A DNA stretch of 64,000 nucleotides. Source: Hermatobates lingyangjiaoensis. Lineage: Eukaryota > Arthropoda > Insecta > Hemiptera > Hermatobatidae. Under the pieces are notes generated by a model. The model searched no databases, had not been told where the DNA came from, and saw nothing but the letters and a program-made list of their open reading frames with translations. The stretch spans positions 124,001-188,000 of the forward strand of contig JAPFBL010000570.1 in NCBI GenBank assembly GCA_026182355.1, given 5' to 3'. Below are positions 21,735 to 32,399 of this stretch, piece by piece (the first letter of the stretch is position 1; each line of letters starts with the position of its first letter). Position numbers and translations under genes: made by a program.

Positions 21735-22285
21735 AAAAAAAAAAAAAATAATGGAAAAAAAAGGACCCAAACAAATTTGGACATAGCCCAATCAGCATGG
21801 AAAACACAATAGACAGGACAAAAAGGACAACGAATGAATATAAAAGAAGAAATAGAAATATATAAATATAAAATAACCGACAACATAATAAATAAGATAT
21901 TATCATCAACCATCATACCTCGTCTATCGCTGGTGAAGTCGCCCGACCGGTTTCGCAATGGCTGCATCATCAATGGTACTAATGTTAACTTCCAAACTCT
22001 CGGATATAAATACCTATTTTAACTCAATGGTGCCAATATATATGCCTAAATGTCCTACCTAACAATTTTATTTCAGTTTATTTTATTTAATCTGTTTTTT
22101 GTCTTTTAAACTTTAAGTCGTCTCTGTCCGTCCTGTCGTCTTTTCATGTTTTTTTATTGGTTTATATATTATGTCTGCCTGGTGCTTAATTGAAGTGCTT
22201 AAAAATAAAATAAATTATTAGGAAGGGAAATTTAGGCATATATATTGGCACCATTGAGTTAAAATAGGTATTTATATCCGTGATT
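21735..22285 (+). mobile_element. possible PLE ORF tail and short fold-back
   Basis: Plus-strand 21834-21900 encodes NIKEEIEIYKYK, similar to the tail at 9120 (NITEQIEIYKHK). At 22002-22052 and 22229-22282 there is an inverted repeat of about 50 bp (taaatacctattttaactca). Assignment to a Penelope-like element is tentative. Confidence 0.35.
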
Positions 22286-22299
22286 TTGGAAAGTAAGGT

Positions 22300-22556
22300 T
22301 AATTCCTCTGTGGTTAGGCCTCGGTTGCATAGTGTTTAGGGTACTCAACTGTAGTCTAATAGAATCTGGGTTCAGTATACATTCTGGGAGGGGTTTAAAT
22401 CTGATAAGGACGTTAAACCGTCAGTCCCGAGCCTGTACGTTGTCAGCTACTCGTTAAACATAACTACACTTAAGTCTCAACGCTGATTGTGTGGTACCAT
22501 TGCTCGGTCTATGTGTGTTCTCTTGTGGGACTGCTACAGCAACCTGGCCCTATAGT
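22300..22556 (+). mobile_element. SINE A copy, diverged
   Basis: It shares the family body: ggacgttaaaccgtcagtcc, gagcctgtacg, ctcgttaa, and the tail gtgttctcttgtgggactgc. The tRNA-like head is degenerate. Target duplications were not identified. Confidence 0.6.
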
Positions 22557-22689
22557 GTTATAATTTTTATACCTATGTGGAAACTTTTCCCATGATTTCG
22601 AATAATGGAGTACAAACCCAGTACAAATGCTTTTGACTTTAGGAAGTTTATAGCACACAATGAAAAGAAAACAATTGCTTTTCCGCAAG

Positions 22690-24049
22690 ACGCAAGGACT
22701 GGAGTAAGGTGTTTAGGTGAGACCTACCCAGGGCGAAGGGCTGCGAAGGACTGGAGTAAGGTGTTTAGGTGAGACCTACCCAGGGCGAAGGACTGGAGTA
22801 AGGTGTTTAGGTGAGACCTACCCAGGGCGAAGGACTGGAGTAAGGTGTTTAGGTGAGACCTACCCAGGGCGAAGGGCTGCGAAGGACTGGAGTAAGGTGT
22901 TTAGGTGAGACCTACCCAGGGCGAAGGGCTGCGAAGGACTGGAGTAAGGAATTAGGTGAGACCTACCCAGTGCGAAGGAATGGAGTAAGGTGTTTAGGTG
23001 AGACCTACCCAGGGCGAAGGGCTGCGAAGGACTGGAGTAAGGTGTTTAGGTGAGACCTACCCAGGGCGAAGGGCTGCGAAGGACTGGAGTAAGGTGTTTA
23101 GGTGAGACCTACCCAGGCGAAGGGCTGGAGTTAATGGTGTTTAGGTGAGACCTACCCAGGGCGAAGGCAAGTGGAGTAAGGTGTTTAGGTGAGACCTACC
23201 CAGGGCGAAGGGCTGCGAAGGACTGGAGTAAGGTGTTTAGGTGAGACCTACCCAGGGCGAAGGGCTGGAAGGTTATACTCAGGAAGAGGAAAGTTTAGGT
23301 GAGACCTACCCAGGGCGAAGGCTGAAGTGGAGTAAGGTGTTTAGGTGAGACCTACCCAAGGCTGCGAAGGACTGGAGTAAGGTGTTTAGGTGAGACCTAC
23401 CCAGGGCAGGATTAAGGTGTTAGGTGACCTCAGGCGAAGGCAAGCTGGAGTAAGGTGTTTAGGTGAGACCTACCCAGGGCGAAGGGCATGGAGTAAGGTT
23501 AGGTGAGACCTACCCAGGGCGAAGGAATGGATAAGGTGTTTAGGTGAGACCTACCAGGCGAAGGCTGCGAAGGACTGGAGTAAGGTGTTTAGGTGAGACC
23601 TACCCAGGGCGAAGGTGGAAAGGTGTTAGGTGAGACCTACCCAGGGCGAAGGAACTGGAGTAAGGTGTTAGGTGAGACCTACCCAGGGCGAAGGCTGCGA
23701 AGGACTGGAGTAAGGTGTTTAGGTGAGACCTACCCAGGGCGAAGGGCTGCGAAGGACTGGAGTAAGGTGTTTAGGTGAGACCTACCCAGGGCGAAGGAAT
23801 GGAGTAAGGTGTTTAGGTGAGACCTACCCAGGGCGAAGGGCTGCGAAGGACTGGAGTAAGGTGTTTAGGTGAGACCTACCCAGGGCGAAGGAAAGGGTTG
23901 ACCTCCGGCGAAGGAACTGGAGTAAGGTGTTTAGGTGAGACCTACCCAGGGCGAAGGGCTGCGAAGGACTGGAGTAAGGTGTTTAGGTGAGACCTACCCA
24001 GGGCGAAGGGCTGCGAAGGACTGGAGTAAGGTGTTTAGGTGAGACCTAC
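22690..24049. repeat. exon-derived minisatellite (52/42 bp units) containing reiterated splice donors
   Basis: Read on the minus strand, the full 52 bp unit is the last ~24 nt of NUP214 exon 7 (ccttcgcagcccttcgccc), the GGTAGGTCTCACC donor region and about 15 more intronic bases (taaacaccttactcc). A shorter 42 bp variant lacks ctgcgaagg-type sequence. About 27 copies of the donor block precede the true exon boundary at 24050, with scattered small deletions (for example 23401-23440). The plus-strand ORFs repeating RPTQGEG are artefacts of the array. Confidence 0.92.
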
Positions 24050-24243
24050 CCAGGGCGAAAGGCTGCGAAGGACTAGTATCGAGGGCAAGCCCGACGTTGA
24101 AGGTATCCTCCTGCTGACTAGTCAAAGGCAGCTCAGCCGAGCAGCCCTCCTCCTGCCTCCACTGGCTCCACGTCACTCCGTCCGCCTCCAGTCCCATCAG
24201 GTTCACCTCCATGCTGTTTCCACAGCCCACCACCATCATGTTC
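24050..24243 (-). CDS. NUP214: NUP214 exon 7 (propeller); 3' end feeds the intron 7 minisatellite
   Basis: The exon is 194 nt with a CATATAG acceptor, entering in phase 2 and leaving in phase 1. It contains MMVVGCGNSMEV and VTWSQWRQEEGCSAELPL, matching the human INWESWLLEDSSRAELPV block. The last coding bases are CCCTGG before a GTAGGT donor. Roughly the last 24 nt of this exon and the first bases of the intron are reiterated about 27 more times just downstream (24049 to 22690), each copy with the same donor. Using the exon-proximal donor keeps the reading frame into exon 8 (FAL-DETF). Confidence 0.92.
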
Positions 24244-24314
24244 CTATATGTCACAGTTTTCCATTTATTATTGAACAGTTGTCAGAAGAGGCCTTACTAA
24301 AACAATGAAAGTTT

Positions 24315-24318
24315 GGAT

Positions 24319-24359
<41 letters not shown>

Positions 24360-25220
24360 ATTTTGGGAGCAGACCTTCAGTCAAACATGTTTTATTAAAA
24401 ATTATGCCAAAATTTTAACTTTTGTTCTTTTCCGAGTTAATTTTTCAAGTTTTCTCACTATGGATTTCCACCTTTCTGGTAAAATATAAAGTAATTCACC
24501 AAAAGATCTATTCTTGACTTCCATTTTATTCACTAAACAAGTTTTAACCATAACAAACAAATTAACATTACATACAAATTATATACGACGTTTCGGTCAG
24601 CTCTGACCATCTTTAGGGACTAATAACTAAATCATAACAGAACTCAAATACAAAAATAAGAACTATCTAAATTATTAACACAATTATTAACATCCTAACA
24701 GAATAAGAAATATTTACATGAATTGAGTGGGAGGTTATACAGGTTGTAACGGTCCCCAGGGTTGCTATTAATTAAAAGTACCAACGAATTTGAAAATAAT
24801 CAGGGATTGAACTTAATATCCTACGTTCCTCCATGCAGCTTTAATATTCTTGAGAAGCTCGTGGGCTGGTTGTTCAGGTTCTTATTCTGTTAGGATGTTA
24901 ATAATTGTGTTAATAATTTAGATAGTTCTTATTTTTGTATTTGAGTTCTGTTATGATTTAGTTATTAGTCCCTGAAGATGGTCAGAGCTGACCGAAACGT
25001 CGTATATAATTTGTATGTAATGTTAATTTGTTTGTTATGGTTAAAACTTGTTTAGTGAATAAAATGGAAGTCAAGAATAGATCTTTTGGTGAATTACTTT
25101 ATATTTTACCAGAAAGGTGGAAATCCATAGTGAGAAAACTTGAAAAATTAACTCGGAAAAGAACAAAAGTTAAAATTTTGGCATAATTTTTAATAATATA
25201 TAATATATATATATATACAT
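24315..25220. repeat. PLE fold-back with ORF starts (ACGU type) and (TA)n/(TG)n
   Basis: Inverted arms of about 320 bp (24375-24720 and 24890-25200). Plus-strand CUGAAGA at 24972, stem II GGUCAG/CUGACC, then GAA-ACGU-C. Downstream 25060-25185 encodes RSFGELLYILPERWKSIVRK, then LEKLTRKRT, a PLE N-terminal fragment. The mirror copy is on the minus strand. Bounded by (TA)n at both ends. Confidence 0.7.
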
Positions 25221-25730
25221 AATAAATAAAATAATGATTTTGTCTTTACATTGCTTAGAACTGACTCATTTCAAGTTTTCTTTACGTTTCATACATTGGA
25301 GAAACCGAATCCACCCTTAGAAAAATTTCTGTCGGTTTGTCAGTTTGTCCGCAAAAATTTTGTCACAAGTAAACTCAGTCATGAGGATTTGTGGAGTCTC
25401 AATGTGAGGCAATGAATGGAGAAGGAAGGCACAAGACAAGGACGAATGGAGGAGGATCGTTAAGAAGGCCTGAGCTCTTCAAGGGCTGTAGCGCCACGGA
25501 GTAGTAGTAGTAGTAGTAGTACATGTAATATTACCACGGAAAATATGGCTGGAGGAGGATTTGCGGAGTCTCAATATGAGGCAATGGAGAAGGAAGGCAC
25601 AAGACAAGGATGAATGGAGGAGGATCGTTAAGGAGGCCTGAGCTCTTCAAGAACTGTAGCGTCACGGAGTAGTAGTAGTAGATTTGGCGGTTACTCAAAT
25701 CAGAAAAAATACAACAGGATGTTATATTAC

Positions 25731-25848
25731 CAGGCGTGTAAGTGGATGAAGAAGAACTCAGGTCTCTGGGACAGGGAGCCAAAGCAGATGTCTTCATAAG
25801 GTATGAATGAACTGGGGTTGTTCTTCGGAGCATTAACAATAAGCACAG
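25731..25848 (-). CDS. NUP214: NUP214 exon 6 (propeller)
   Basis: The exon is 118 nt, with a GTTTCAG acceptor and a GTAATA donor, entering in phase 1 and leaving in phase 2. It encodes TVLIVNAPKNNPSSFIPYED and then ICFGSLSQRPEFFFIHLHAW. This matches the NUP214 segment that in human runs through MEPCYGS to YYLSYIEEWDLV. The weak donor is supported by the phase match to exon 7. Confidence 0.9.
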
Positions 25849-26034
25849 CTGAAACATAGCACATCATGGTAAGCATGCTGAAAATATGAATTTTATTCAA
25901 AATTTAATTTAATCTTTTTGTTAGAAACTATTGTCCAACATCAGTGGAAATTCTAACACTAACAAACATTTTGGTTTTCAATACAGAAAATCATTTATTT
26001 CAACCGAGAAACAGTTAAACAGAAAACTTAATTC

Positions 26035-26362
26035 ATTAGTTGTGCAATCCGTAATTGTGTGGTATTTACTCATTCTGAGGTAAAATGGACAAACAAACAA
26101 AAGTCTCCACACAAATGAAGTTTTATTCAACAACAACAACGCGTTTCGAACACTTTGTGTTCATCATCAGGAAGATACCAAAGGATGTGGTGCTGAAGGG
26201 TTGGTCCAGTGAAAACAACTCTAGTGTTGTTTCTCTGGTATCTGGTGTCTTCCTGATGATGAACACAAAGTGTTCGAAACGCGTTGTTGTTGTTGTTGTT
26301 GAATAAAACTTCATTTGTGTGGAGACTTTTATTTGTTTATCCATTTTACCTCAGAATGACAA
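26035..26362. repeat. PLE fold-back (ACGCGU type)
   Basis: The arms (about 26040-26175 and 26235-26360) match 21195-21466 closely. Plus-strand CUGAUGA at 26253, stem II GAACAC/GUGUUC, GAA-ACGCGU-U, with a (gtt)n run beside it. The open frames on both strands come from the palindrome. Confidence 0.75.
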
Positions 26363-26583
26363 AACTTGAAGGTTACAAAGAAAACTTGAGTAAAAATAGC
26401 AACAAATATTTAGCAATAAAACTCAAACAATATTGTAGCAATATTAATCCCTTGTTTGTAACAGTGTCACAATGAACGTTTTTGGGTTATTTTGAACGTT
26501 TTATTTTGTATTAGTTATTAAAGTTATACAACATGACAGAATAACTAAATTTATTGTTTTTAATCATTTGGGCATGTTCGATC

Positions 26584-26940
26584 ATTTTGGCTTTATAGTT
26601 GAGAGTTTGATTCTCAAGTTAGCCCCAGCATTAAGTCTACTTCGGTTTTTGGTTTCTATGGCAGCTTAAAGGGAAAATCCAGTTTCACATAAGTAGATAG
26701 TGGTAAAATGGCAGCAATGCGTGAAGTGCTACTTTTGCAATAGCAGGGAAATTCGGGAATCAGATAGTTCCAAAAACTGACTAGTGATTCATCCTAAATA
26801 TGAATAAAATTTTAACCACTTCTACTTATGGGTAGTATGTAGATATAAACATTATTCGGTTTCATGATTGACAAGAAATATAGAATAAAACCATACCCAG
26901 AAACAAAATTTTTAGAAAAATGTTTTTCACGGAACATTTA
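26584..26940 (-). pseudogene. hAT transposase tail fragment, second copy
   Basis: The sequence is closely related to 1337-1545 on the same strand (shared ttgagagtttgattctcaag). The minus strand repeats the LLPF... and TKYR.RLNAGANLRIKLS coding block with small indels. Confidence 0.6.
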
Positions 26941-26984
26941 AATTTAAAATAAATTTAAATTTAAATAAATACATTAATATAAAG

Positions 26985-27465
26985 AGGCGTTATAATACAT
27001 TTTTACAAATTCAGAGAATTTTTTTTAACGCTAAACAGACAATTATAGAAGAATGAAATCTGTCAACAAAAAAAAAATTAAACCTAAAGTTAACAATGTA
27101 TAAAATTCCGATTGTTTCAAAGGTATTTATAAAAACTGAAATTTCGTCTTGGAATAAATGATGGTCGGATTTGTTTGCATTTATTTACATTGATTACAAT
27201 TTTCTTTTTAGGTGAAATAAAATTTGTTATTTAAAGGTTTATTATTGAAAATTTCAAATATTCTAATGAGTTAAGACATGTTAGAAGAACAAAATCGTTA
27301 AATGTAAAAAAAAAATAACCCCAAACAAATATGTATGACGCATTCCATAGTGTTGTTGGATGGTTGTTGAACAGCGTTTGATTAATCAAACAAAACAGTT
27401 GGTCGTTAACATGTTTGATATTATGCTTATTATAGTGAAATTGAGTGTAGGCCACTTCAGATTAC
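26985..27465. repeat. fragment of the ~2 kb AT-rich repeat R
   Basis: It shares aacgctaaac and the end block gtttgatattatg...gtgtaggccactt with copies at 44880, 49855 and 53770. Confidence 0.5.
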
Positions 27466-27608
27466 TTTTCATTCCTGTTCGAATTGAATATTTATAGTTA
27501 AATACATAATTAAGTTTAGATAAAGGTAACATGACATTCACTGACTGTTGGTAATACAAAGTTCATAGGTCATAGGTCAGCTGGTAGGATATTATACTTA
27601 TATAGACA

Positions 27609-27830
27609 AAGGGGGCCAGGTTAGCTCAGTGGCAACGTTCTCGCCTCTGGAATAGTAGGTCCCGGGTTCAATACCCACTCAGGCCCTCTATATATTCAAG
27701 CGAAAGGTGAATAAATCTGAGCACGTTGTAACACGTCATTCATAACACGCCAGTTCGCCGGATTAGTTGGCAAATGATAAGCACCAATGGTTTTAGCCTT
27801 ATTGTGAATAACCTTGTCTTAAACCTGTTT
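27609..27830 (+). mobile_element. SINE A copy with tRNA-like head
   Basis: The head ggccaggttagctcagtgg resembles a tRNA A box region, and ggtcccgggttcaataccc a B box. The body carries gtgaataaatctgagcacg. It has no tRNA cloverleaf 3' half, so it is a SINE promoter and not a tRNA gene. It abuts element B copy 3. Confidence 0.65.
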
Positions 27831-27993
27831 TGGTATTATTGCGGGAGTAATAGCTGAACAAATTGATGCCTTTTATCGTGAAAGCTCTTTCGTCGCATCT
27901 CGGGGGCACCAGGCCCTAGCCGAGGATAGAGGCAATGCCAGCCTCCGAGATACGCCCAAGGTTGACCACGCGGAGGCGAGCTTCCACGACCCT
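27831..27993 (-). mobile_element. structured SINE-like element B, copy 3 (HDV-ribozyme-like core)
   Basis: On the minus strand: P2 UCGUGGAAGCUCG, then GCC-UCCGCGU-GG, UCAACCUU, GGGC, P4 GUAUCUCGG/CCGAGAUGC, CGAAA, and P2' GAGCUUUCACGA. P2 is a 12 bp helix with one G-U pair, and its sequence is quite different from the other copies. It ends with CAAAACAGG near 27831. Confidence 0.6.
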
Positions 27994-28116
27994 CTATCAC
28001 TTACAAAAAACAAAAGAGAAAAGGATTGTCCTACATAGTATTAAACTAAAATAAGAATGCCTGATAGTAGCACTTGCAGTCATCACAGGTCAGGTGGCGC
28101 TATTCCTGGTGTCTTA

Positions 28117-28440
28117 GGTTAGGTTAGGTTGCAGTGGCAGTCCCACAAGGGAACACACGTAGGCCAAGCATTGGCCCTTTGTGATACCACACAATGAAGA
28201 TTGATTCTACAGTGGGGGTCCTAAATTTTGCCTAACTCAAATGTATTTAGAGTAGGGATCTTTAACGAGTACCTGACATCGTACAGGCTCGGGACCGACG
28301 GTTTAACGTCCTTCTCCGAGAGACGACGTGCTCAGATTTATTCACCTCCCGCGTGAATAAATCGAGGGCCAGGTGAGGATTGTACCCCGGTCCTATCAGT
28401 TCAGAGGTGAGCACGTAACCACTGAGCTAGTCTGGCCCCC
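28117..28440 (-). mobile_element. SINE A, full copy with target-site duplication
   Basis: The minus strand starts gggggccagactagctcagt and ends ..gcaacctaacctaacc. The 14 bp duplication ttcctggtgtctta is at 28103-28116 and 28441-28454. The body includes cgttaaaccgtcggtcccg. It is inserted just 5' of a LINE relic. Confidence 0.85.
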
Positions 28441-28518
28441 TTCCTGGTGTCTTACGTAGTCTTCTTATTGTGTAAATAAATTGACGCCACTACGCCTGTC
28501 TGTACAACGTGAATTCTC

Positions 28519-29158
28519 CGGAATGCTTGTATTAGACTCTTGTCAAAGGCGATAATGTCTCCGACACCTTCCTCCATGTTGATAAAAGAGTGTCAGGAAA
28601 CACTAAATAAATTAGCTCACATTAGTTAGGTTAAATTAATATGGGTTCCGGGACATAGAGGTGTTTCAGGCAACGAAAAGGCGGATTCATTAGCCAAAGT
28701 CGGAGCTGAAAGGCCTTTTATAGGGCCGGAACCGGTTTCTACTGCTAGACTCAGACATCTCATAAATGCCTGGCTGCAGGAGAATTTGAAGAAAAGCTGG
28801 CCGAACTGTATGGGCAACAGACAGGCCAAGTTTGATATTTCGGGCCCTAGCGGTAAGCATAAGAAGTTTCTCCTTGGTCTTGGAAGAACCAGGCTGAGAA
28901 ATCTTATTGGAGATTGGAGTTCTCACAGGTCAGTGTAGACTGAGAAGACATCTAAATATTATAGGTGTAGAAAACAGCGCGGTTCTACACCTATAATGTA
29001 GTGGGGAAGACGACGAAACCTCTGTGCACTATGTAGCTGACTATCCTGTGTACAGCCTTCTTAGACTAAATGCTTTAGGCACAAGTATTATAAAGATAGA
29101 TAAGCTAAAGGAGATTAAGTGGAAGAATCTCCTGATCTATATAGAAAGATTTTCCTAG
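28519..29158 (+). pseudogene. non-LTR retrotransposon 3' end (RNase H and tail), decayed
   Basis: The plus strand encodes QETLNKLAHIS, then KLIWVPGHRGVSGNEKADSL and AKVGAER, the WVPGHxGxxGNExAD signature of the C-terminal RNase H domain of I/Jockey/R1-type LINEs. Further on, EDDETSVHYVADYPVYSLLR resembles the LINE Cys/His tail, where the usual form is GEEDETxEHxLxxCP. There is a stop at about 28612 and a frame change near 28940, so it is a pseudogene. It sits in NUP214 intron 5. Confidence 0.75.
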
Positions 29159-29301
29159 GAGTAGGTCTGGGTTACCTGGGGTAGGCAAAAAGAGCCCACT
29201 TGGCTCACCTGTTTGCCAGATCTTTAATGTCCCCACCTTACTACTATTAAACTCTTGTCTGCTCCACTTTCGTTAAAATCTTTTCGATTACTAAGACTTA
29301 C

Positions 29302-29504
29302 TTGGCCTCTCGCCCAGCTTGGAGATGTCGACATAGGCAGCGATGAACTGGAAGTTGGACAGCCAGTGGACGGACACGACAGACATGTGCGGCCCCGGAG
29401 GAGGCAGTGCCTTGACTGCTTTCAGCTCAGGTTTGTACTGTGTCAGAGAGCCGTCGGCCCCTCCCATCACCACCTGCTTGCCTTTGGGGCTCCAGCATAG
29501 GCAC
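29302..29504 (-). CDS. NUP214: NUP214 exon 5 (propeller)
   Basis: The exon is 203 nt, with a GATGCAG acceptor and a GTAAGT donor, entering in phase 2 and leaving in phase 1. It reads CLCWSPKGKQVVMGGADGS and then LTQYKPELKAVKALPPP, almost the human VCWSPKGKQLAVGKQNG sequence and the QYLPTL that follows. This is the strongest family match in the window. It ends in the KLGERP segment. Confidence 0.95.
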
Positions 29505-29697
29505 CTGCATCACACACACGCTTTTATTTAACACTAGAAGACCCCTGACCCCTTGTGACACTCAGTATTAAGAAATTATAGCAACATTTAATAATATGCA
29601 TTCACTGAATGTGATTGACAGGAATAACTGTTTTGCTATGAAAACAAAGATTTCTATATGGTCCAAGCATTTGATATAGATACTCAACATGAATCAA

Positions 29698-30013
29698 GAT
29701 CAATGATCAAACCACAATAAGAAAATGGGAAAGCAAGACTAAGATCTTTCAACCGTAACAAGCGGTCTTCGTCAGAGTCAAAAACCCAACTGAAACACTA
29801 GATGCAGAGAACATCTGGTGAGGAGTTGAGAAGAGTGGGAGGGAAGAGTGGTATTTTAAAAGGGTGAAAGCACAGGAAAGGACTAATGTCCAGAAAGGGA
29901 TGTTTGGGGAAACAAAGGAGCACAGTAAGAAGATCTTAGTCTTGCTTTCCCATTTTCTTATTGTGATTTGATCATTGATTGTTATTTCACGTGTTTATGT
30001 GAAATCTTTTTAT
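29698..30013. repeat. PLE fold-back (AGAUCU type) with replaced centre
   Basis: The left arm (29698-29792) and right arm (29933-30012) match the AGAUCU family. The centre (aaacactagatgcagagaac, 29793-29930) is foreign, so the plus-strand core is lost while the minus-strand core (CUGACGA at about 29778-29772) is kept. Confidence 0.65.
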
Positions 30014-30203
30014 GAATCAAGATATAAACAATGAATGTACTGATTTAGAGGACTATTTAATAATAGAAGATAATAAATGGTTAACCCGGCACTCTCAGGT
30101 CCTAAGGATTCAAGATTAGAGACAGTCAACCTTGGTGATACACACAAGTACTGCAGGTCACTTCAAGTTAACGAGAGGACTGTGTATACGACAAGATACT
30201 TAC

Positions 30204-30388
30204 GTGACCTGGGCATTCGGAGGAATGGTGTTGGGGGTGAAAGAAGAATCCTTGACCTCGAAGACCAAGGCTGAGCCATCGCTGAGGACCGCCCCGATCA
30301 GGTTGGCCACGCCTGGGTTCCACTGGAGATCTCGCACCCGCACTCCTGGCGTGTTACTCATTCGCATTTCACTCTTGATGGCTGCAAA
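30204..30388 (-). CDS. NUP214: NUP214 exon 4 (propeller)
   Basis: The exon is 185 nt, with a GTTCAG acceptor and a GTAAGT donor, entering in phase 0 and leaving in phase 2. It encodes VRDLQWNPGVANLIGAVLSDGS followed by ALVFEV, a typical propeller blade that aligns with the MKWNPTVPSMVAVCLADGS region of human NUP214. The intron upstream (30389-33116) holds two SINEs and an 81 bp tandem repeat. Confidence 0.92.
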
Positions 30389-31007
30389 CTGAACAACAGC
30401 AAGTCACTGCACTGCCATCACAATAATACACTCGAACCAAACAATAGCCGTACTAATAGAGACCGAGAAAGGTCCGCTAACAGTGGTAAGTGGTAGCCTA
30501 ATGGTGGGTAGGGAAGGCTAAGTGGTTGACGGCATGCCAAGTCATACCATATACATAACCTCACTAAAAACTTTCTAGAATGACTAGGTTATCTCATTCA
30601 TTTACTTTAGCACACAACACATTTATTTTACATAAACACAATTATTAATAAATAAATAAACTTTATAGTACACAAAAGAAAACGTGAACCGAGTAGCATA
30701 GGCTGCTCGGTCTTACTCTACCCTCAATGTGAATTACCAATACGCAGATGATAATTTATGCTATCGGAAGAAAAGTAAGAAATCTGAAAGTAAGGTTTCT
30801 TGAAGTATGGAAACTTGAGGGTCGAAAGTACACTACACAACCAGTGTTGCTGAACTATTTGAGGATTATCTGGTAAAAAATACCCAATTCTGTCTTCCAA
30901 AGTTCCGTAAATTTATATTTTCATTATCAAAGCTACAAAAAAATATAATAATGTATTATTAGTATATAAAAAAAACATCCGATTAAAGCATAGAAAATAT
31001 TATGATA

Positions 31008-31327
31008 GGTTAGGTTGCAGTGGCAGTCCCATAAGGGAATACACTTAGGCCGAGCATTGGCCCTTTGTGATACCACACAATGAAGATTGATTCTACAATG
31101 GGAGTTCTAAATTTTGCCTAACTCAAATGTATTTAGAGTAGGGATCTTTAACGAGTACCTGACATCGTACAGGCTCGGGACCGACAGTTTAACGTCCTTC
31201 TCCGAGGGACGACGTGCTCAGATTTATTCACCTCCCGTGTGAATAAATCGAGGGCCAGGTGGGGATCGAATCCCGGTCCTATCAGTTCAGTGGCGAGCAA
31301 GTAACAATTGAGCTAGCCTGGCCCCTA
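31008..31327 (-). mobile_element. SINE A, full copy with target-site duplication
   Basis: Same family and orientation as 28117-28440. The 14 bp duplication aaaatattatgata is at 30994-31007 and 31328-31341. Confidence 0.85.
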
Positions 31328-31371
31328 AAAATATTATGATAATTAAACATAATTTTAACTCCGACACTACT

Positions 31372-31618
31372 CAGTGTAAGACCTGGTCCTCAATTTATTC
31401 ATGTGGGAGGTGAATAAATCTCGGAGAGGATGTTAAGCCGTCGGTCCCAAGCCTTTACGACGTCAGGTACTCGTTAAAGAACCCTACTCTAAATACATTT
31501 GATTTAGGTAAAAATGTAGGACTCCCACTGTAGAATCAATCTTCATTGTGTGGTATCACAAAGGGCCAATGTATGCTGCTCTGTATGTTCCCTTGTGGGA
31601 CAGCCACTGTAACCTATA
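31372..31618 (+). mobile_element. SINE A body and tail, head-truncated
   Basis: Plus-strand copy sharing tttattcatgtgggaggtg, gccgtcggtccc and the tail cccttgtgggacagccactg. It lacks the tRNA-like head. Confidence 0.7.
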
Positions 31619-31913
31619 GTGTTCCCTATTAATGTAATTACTCAGTTTAAGGTATATCAATTATTATCTTTTTTTTATTCGATGTTTTATAGTTCCTAAT
31701 AATAGACTATGTATATTCTTGTAGTCTTGATAATGAGAATATATATTTTCGAAATGTTCGAAGACAGAGTTGAGTTTTTTGACTAGATAACCCTCATAGA
31801 GTCCAGTAACATTGGTTGTATACTGTATTAAAGTTTTACTGGTCCATAGCAGGAGATAACGTATAATAAACAACAACAGATCTAAATCAAAACACAAAAA
31901 CGCTGTCACCCAC

Positions 31914-32357
31914 TTGCTACAGGCGATATTTCGACCAATAGTTCATCATCTGGTGAAAACGAATCAAGTAACATGTTCTCAGTTAAAACGAATCAAAATC
32001 GAAGAAATAATGACTTTCTTCGAAGAAATGGCTTTCAGTTATTCAGTTGATTGCATTAACACCTTTGCAATGAATTCCCGTCACTATTTACTTTCCCTGA
32101 CTTCAGTTTCAGATTTCAGTTATTCAGTTGATTGCACTAACACCTTTGTCATGAATTCCCGTCACTATTTACTTTCCCTGACTTCAGTTTCAGATTTCAG
32201 TTATTCAGTTGATTGCATTAACACCTTTGTCATGAATTCCCGTCACTATTTACTTTCCCTGACTTCAGTTTCAGATTTCAGTTATTCAGTTGATTGCATT
32301 AACACCTTTTATCATGAATTCCCGTCACTATTTACTTTCCCTGACTTCAGTACATAA
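31914..32357 (+). repeat. 81 bp tandem repeat, 4 copies, kept in one open frame
   Basis: The unit encodes FSYSVDCINTFVMNSRHYLL, then SLTSVSD (27 codons). The repeat length is a multiple of three and 147 codons are open, but no splice sites or homology point to a real gene. The 5' end (31919-31952, minus) carries a hammerhead-like CAGAUGA..GAA-AUAU-C, so the frame starts in a PLE terminal fragment. Confidence 0.6.
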
Positions 32358-32399
32358 ACATATTGAAAAAAATAATTTTCACTAATCTGAAAATATTAG

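Noticed and set aside
22690..24060. Plus-strand ORFs encoding repeated RPTQGEG peptides
   Set aside because: They are translations of the antisense strand of the exon-derived minisatellite, and their frames change with unit length.
26085..26344. Matching ORFs of 73 codons on both strands
   Set aside because: Identical proteins on both strands result from the palindromic fold-back, not from coding.
27609..27680. tRNA gene suggested by A-box and B-box-like sequences
   Set aside because: The 3' acceptor half and cloverleaf are absent and the same head recurs in several diverged copies with a SINE body, so it is a SINE promoter.
28117..28140. Telomere-like TTAGG repeats (ggttaggttaggtt)
   Set aside because: Only about three units, lying at the 3' tail of a SINE with target duplications. 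It is a tail repeat, not telomeric DNA.
29255..29531. Plus-strand ORFs at NUP214 exon 5
   Set aside because: The minus strand has splice-bounded propeller sequence matching NUP214. The plus-strand frames match nothing recognised.
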